The position numbers and the translations under genes are program-made. Of a stretch of 64,000 nucleotides of DNA, positions 61,725 through 64,000 are shown in pieces. Each line of letters opens with the position of its first letter. Position 1 is the first letter of the stretch. A model generated the notes under the pieces. That model was not told the origin of the DNA. It was given only the letters and a program-made list of their open reading frames with translations, and did not search any database. This DNA is from Ceratothoa steindachneri (lineage: Eukaryota > Arthropoda > Malacostraca > Isopoda > Cymothoidae). The DNA is taken from assembly GCA_963969495.1 (NCBI GenBank), contig OZ018330.1, positions 45,500,894-45,564,893 on the forward strand. The letters are read 5' to 3'.

Positions 61725-61930
61725 AACCAAAGAGGGCATCCCTCACAGAAAGGTTGTAAGGAGTGATCGCTAAAGAAAGTGGTGGAGATAGAGAACGCGA
61801 TAATGCGTTTGCATAGCCACAGTTCCTCCTGTAGACCATGTGCCCAGGAGGGATCTCAATGCGCTAGAGCCGAGAGGGTACGCATTCTTCCATATCTCAG
61901 CCGCAGCATCGTTCCCCCTTGCGGGCTTGA
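61725..61930. repeat. Dispersed repeat, copy 3
   Basis: Matches copy 2 in gaaaggttgtaaggagtga, ctaaagaaagtggtgga, catatctcagccgcagca and cccccttgcggg. Copies 2 and 3 flank the minisatellite on the same strand. Confidence 0.7.
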
Positions 61931-62259
61931 GTCAATAGAGGTTCTGGCGTTGGCTGATTGAGACGTGGCGAGTGGTGTAACGAAATCAAGTGTACAATTT
62001 GAGACCCGAGTTTGTCACCACTTAAGGAGATCTTTTGCTACGCAAACTCCAGCCTTCGCAGAGGAGTCAATTTCTGGAATTTACCCCCCTCCCCCACCTA
62101 ACTCTAACAGTGCTAAGCTGCTTAATTTAGTAATTCATATATACAGCATAGCATTCTTCACATACACACTTTCGAACTACATTCCGTTCCTTCTCAAGGG
62201 ATACATACCTTCTATATGTGCTTTGCTTTGGTTGTTATGGGAACTTCCTGTATTTCATT
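61931..62259. other. Spacer
   Basis: An open frame at 61965-62288 crosses it without any domain. Nothing recognised. Confidence 0.45.
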
Positions 62260-63040
62260 TTTTAGAATATACCATAAACTCTCAATAGGGTTTATATTTG
62301 GGGATTTTCCAGGCCATGATAGCAGTTCAATGCCCTTTTGTGCTCACCATGTCTTCACTGATCCCGCCGTATGACAAGGAGCCGAGTCTTGCTGAAATAC
62401 AGGGTGACCCCCCCACAACGGGCCCCAACTTTCGATAGGCCTCATTTCTTAATTTTCTGCAAGGATTGAATGAAACTTTGGTGATACTCGTAAATAGTTT
62501 ATTGTGTTTAAAAACATCATATCAAAATATGAGAGTCTTTGGACTGATGATAGTTGCAGCAGTTAAACGGCCAGACAAATTATGACTTGAAATTACTTCA
62601 TTCAACATGAACGCGTAGCTAGTAGGTAAATAAAAATGTACCTATTACAGTAGGTACAGTATGTTCTCTTATGTTTAATAAAGAAAATAACTTGTAAATG
62701 TACCACTCTTTCTTACCTGTTCCCATTGCTCAGAAGTCCAATCAGCATGAGAATTAGCCCAGACTTGACGTGCCTGAATCATGGTTTTGTTAAGCCTAGG
62801 CTTCTTTCTTGGACGGTAGGCTCGTAATTCACTGTCCAGTAACTCACATTTACTGTTATTCAAGAAAGACAATGCCATCTGCTATCAGTTCATTTGCAAT
62901 CTTCCTACAAGATTTGCCTTTGTCCTTAATAGCCATTTGTTTTATTTTCCTGTCTGTTATTAGTGGGGTTTTCCTCTTTCGACCACATTTCCCAGCCCTT
63001 GCTAAATCCAAATTAAAACCGTTTTCATTTTTTTCTTTAT
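62260..63040 (-). mobile_element. Tc1-like transposase relic, interrupted
   Basis: Minus-strand reading from 63040: GRKRKTPLITDRKIKQMA near 62960, then RAYRPRKKPRLNKTM near 62805 and WTSEQWEQV near 62725. After about 300 unrelated bases come QQDSAPCHT near 62380 and KSPNINPIESLWYIL near 62290. The part with the first catalytic Asp and the stretch up to the second are missing, replaced by sequence from about 62400 to 62690. It is a dead Tc1 copy, of a different subfamily from the 38.5-kb copy. Confidence 0.85.
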
Positions 63041-63699
63041 ATTGCTTACTGTTTGAGAGGAGACTACCAATTTATTTGCAATTCCTTCTGTTTTAGTGCA
63101 CTATCACTTAATAAAACTTTGATCTGTCCAATATTCCGAGGACTCAAGTCACTGACTTTATCTATAGCTGTTTACTTTCTTTTTATCTATTTCACTGCAA
63201 AAAAAATGGTTACTATTATCAACAGGTAAGCAAAATACACACTAGTTGAATTCCTGGGTCAGTAACATCAAAAGAGAATAGCTCACACACCCTCACCCTG
63301 AGAAGTCTGAATTGAAACTGAGGCACAAGACAGTTGCCGCAGCGCGCAAAACCGATTCGGTGTTGCCTTCTTTTCTTCCAACAAGTTTGCCAGAAAATGA
63401 ACCAAAACACTAATATTTATCCTTCAAAACTTTATAATTGTTATTTCACACTAATATGATAAAATAACCTCATTATTGACTCTTTAAATAGTTTTAAGTT
63501 ACCTTTTACCAGAAAAATTAGGAATTTTCAAGAAATCCATAATAATTTGATCACTACTGTATTTATGGGAGAAGGGACACAATTTTTCACAATTCTGACT
63601 GAAAAAAATTCCTGGAGTATTTTTGCTTTGCAAAAACATTTTAGAATTTAGCCTGTAAAAAGAATTGCGGATTCTCCTTATTCTGTTTTTCATCTAAAT
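63041..63699. other. AT-rich spacer
   Basis: No gene recognised; may include the outer flank of the Tc1 copy. Confidence 0.45.
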
Positions 63700-64000
63700 C
63701 AGTGGTTCTCAATCGGTTTTGGCTTATGGTTCCCTTAGGAACCCTATTTTTTCCTGTTAACTCTATTTTACACAATGAGCTTGTAAGATGCAATTTTTTT
63801 TTACAGATAAATTAATATTATATTATAAAATATAAAAAAGGAAAATATATGTATTAATATTTTTTAGATATAATTCAGTTACATAAATTAAAATTATCTA
63901 TTGGCCTAATTATAAGTTATCCTTCTATAGGTTAAGTCTTGTGTCCTCCCCTTCCCCCATCCTCTTTTTTTTAGGGCCTCTCTCAATCTTAACTTTTTCT
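63700..64000. repeat. Possible end of a hAT-type transposon or MITE
   Basis: cagtggttctcaatcgg at 63700-63716 matches the terminal motif common to many hAT elements (cagtggttctcaa). AT-rich sequence follows to the window edge. The other end is not in the window, so this rests on one terminus only. Confidence 0.45.

Noticed and set aside
60563..61739. Repetitive open frames with KDTIK..EV.TKEQPF periods across the minisatellite
   Set aside because: They follow the repeat unit, break at length changes and have no start or splice context.

Overview
This is a window of an arthropod nuclear genome, most likely a malacostracan crustacean. That is inferred from AT-rich spacer DNA with very long (AT)n microsatellites, many Penelope-like elements, Tc1/mariner, Jockey and RNase H-bearing non-LTR fragments, and the gene itself; the species cannot be read from the sequence.

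The dominant content is one gene-scale structure on the + strand: 22 separate short coding exons, named E1 to E22 here, between 768 and 59035. Each opens at a pyrimidine tract plus AG acceptor, starts in phase 0, has a variable leader of 8 to 52 residues, encodes exactly two C2H2 zinc fingers, and ends at its own stop codon. This is the expected organisation of alternative 3'-terminal exons in BTB-zinc-finger transcription factor genes such as lola, tramtrack, fruitless and broad. A common 5' part (BTB domain, shared linker exons) would be spliced to one exon at a time. No BTB domain or other common exon lies in the window, so the locus identity (lola-like versus another BTB-ZF gene) is inferred. 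The zinc-finger helix residues differ in nearly every exon, so the array looks like a cassette bank of DNA-binding specificities.

Layout: 0.8-8.2 kb holds E1-E6. 8.3-13.5 kb is AT-rich with a Penelope-like fragment. E7 is at 13.6 kb. 14-22 kb is retroelement and microsatellite DNA, including a large fold-back repeat. E8-E10 lie at 22.2-24.4 kb, E11 at 28.7 kb. 29-33.4 kb holds Penelope and Tc1 relics. E12-E18 form a compact, nearly transposon-free cluster at 33.6-37.5 kb. 38-46 kb is again transposons and microsatellites. E19-E22 are widely spaced at 46.9, 51.0, 55.0 and 58.8 kb, with a mariner element (48.7-50.2 kb) between E19 and E20. The right end holds a 1.36-kb minisatellite (60.2-61.6 kb), a broken Tc1 copy and the edge of a possible hAT element.

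Every transposon coding region seen is broken by stops, frameshifts or truncation; all 22 zinc-finger exons are open. No tRNA, rRNA, CRISPR or prokaryotic feature was seen.
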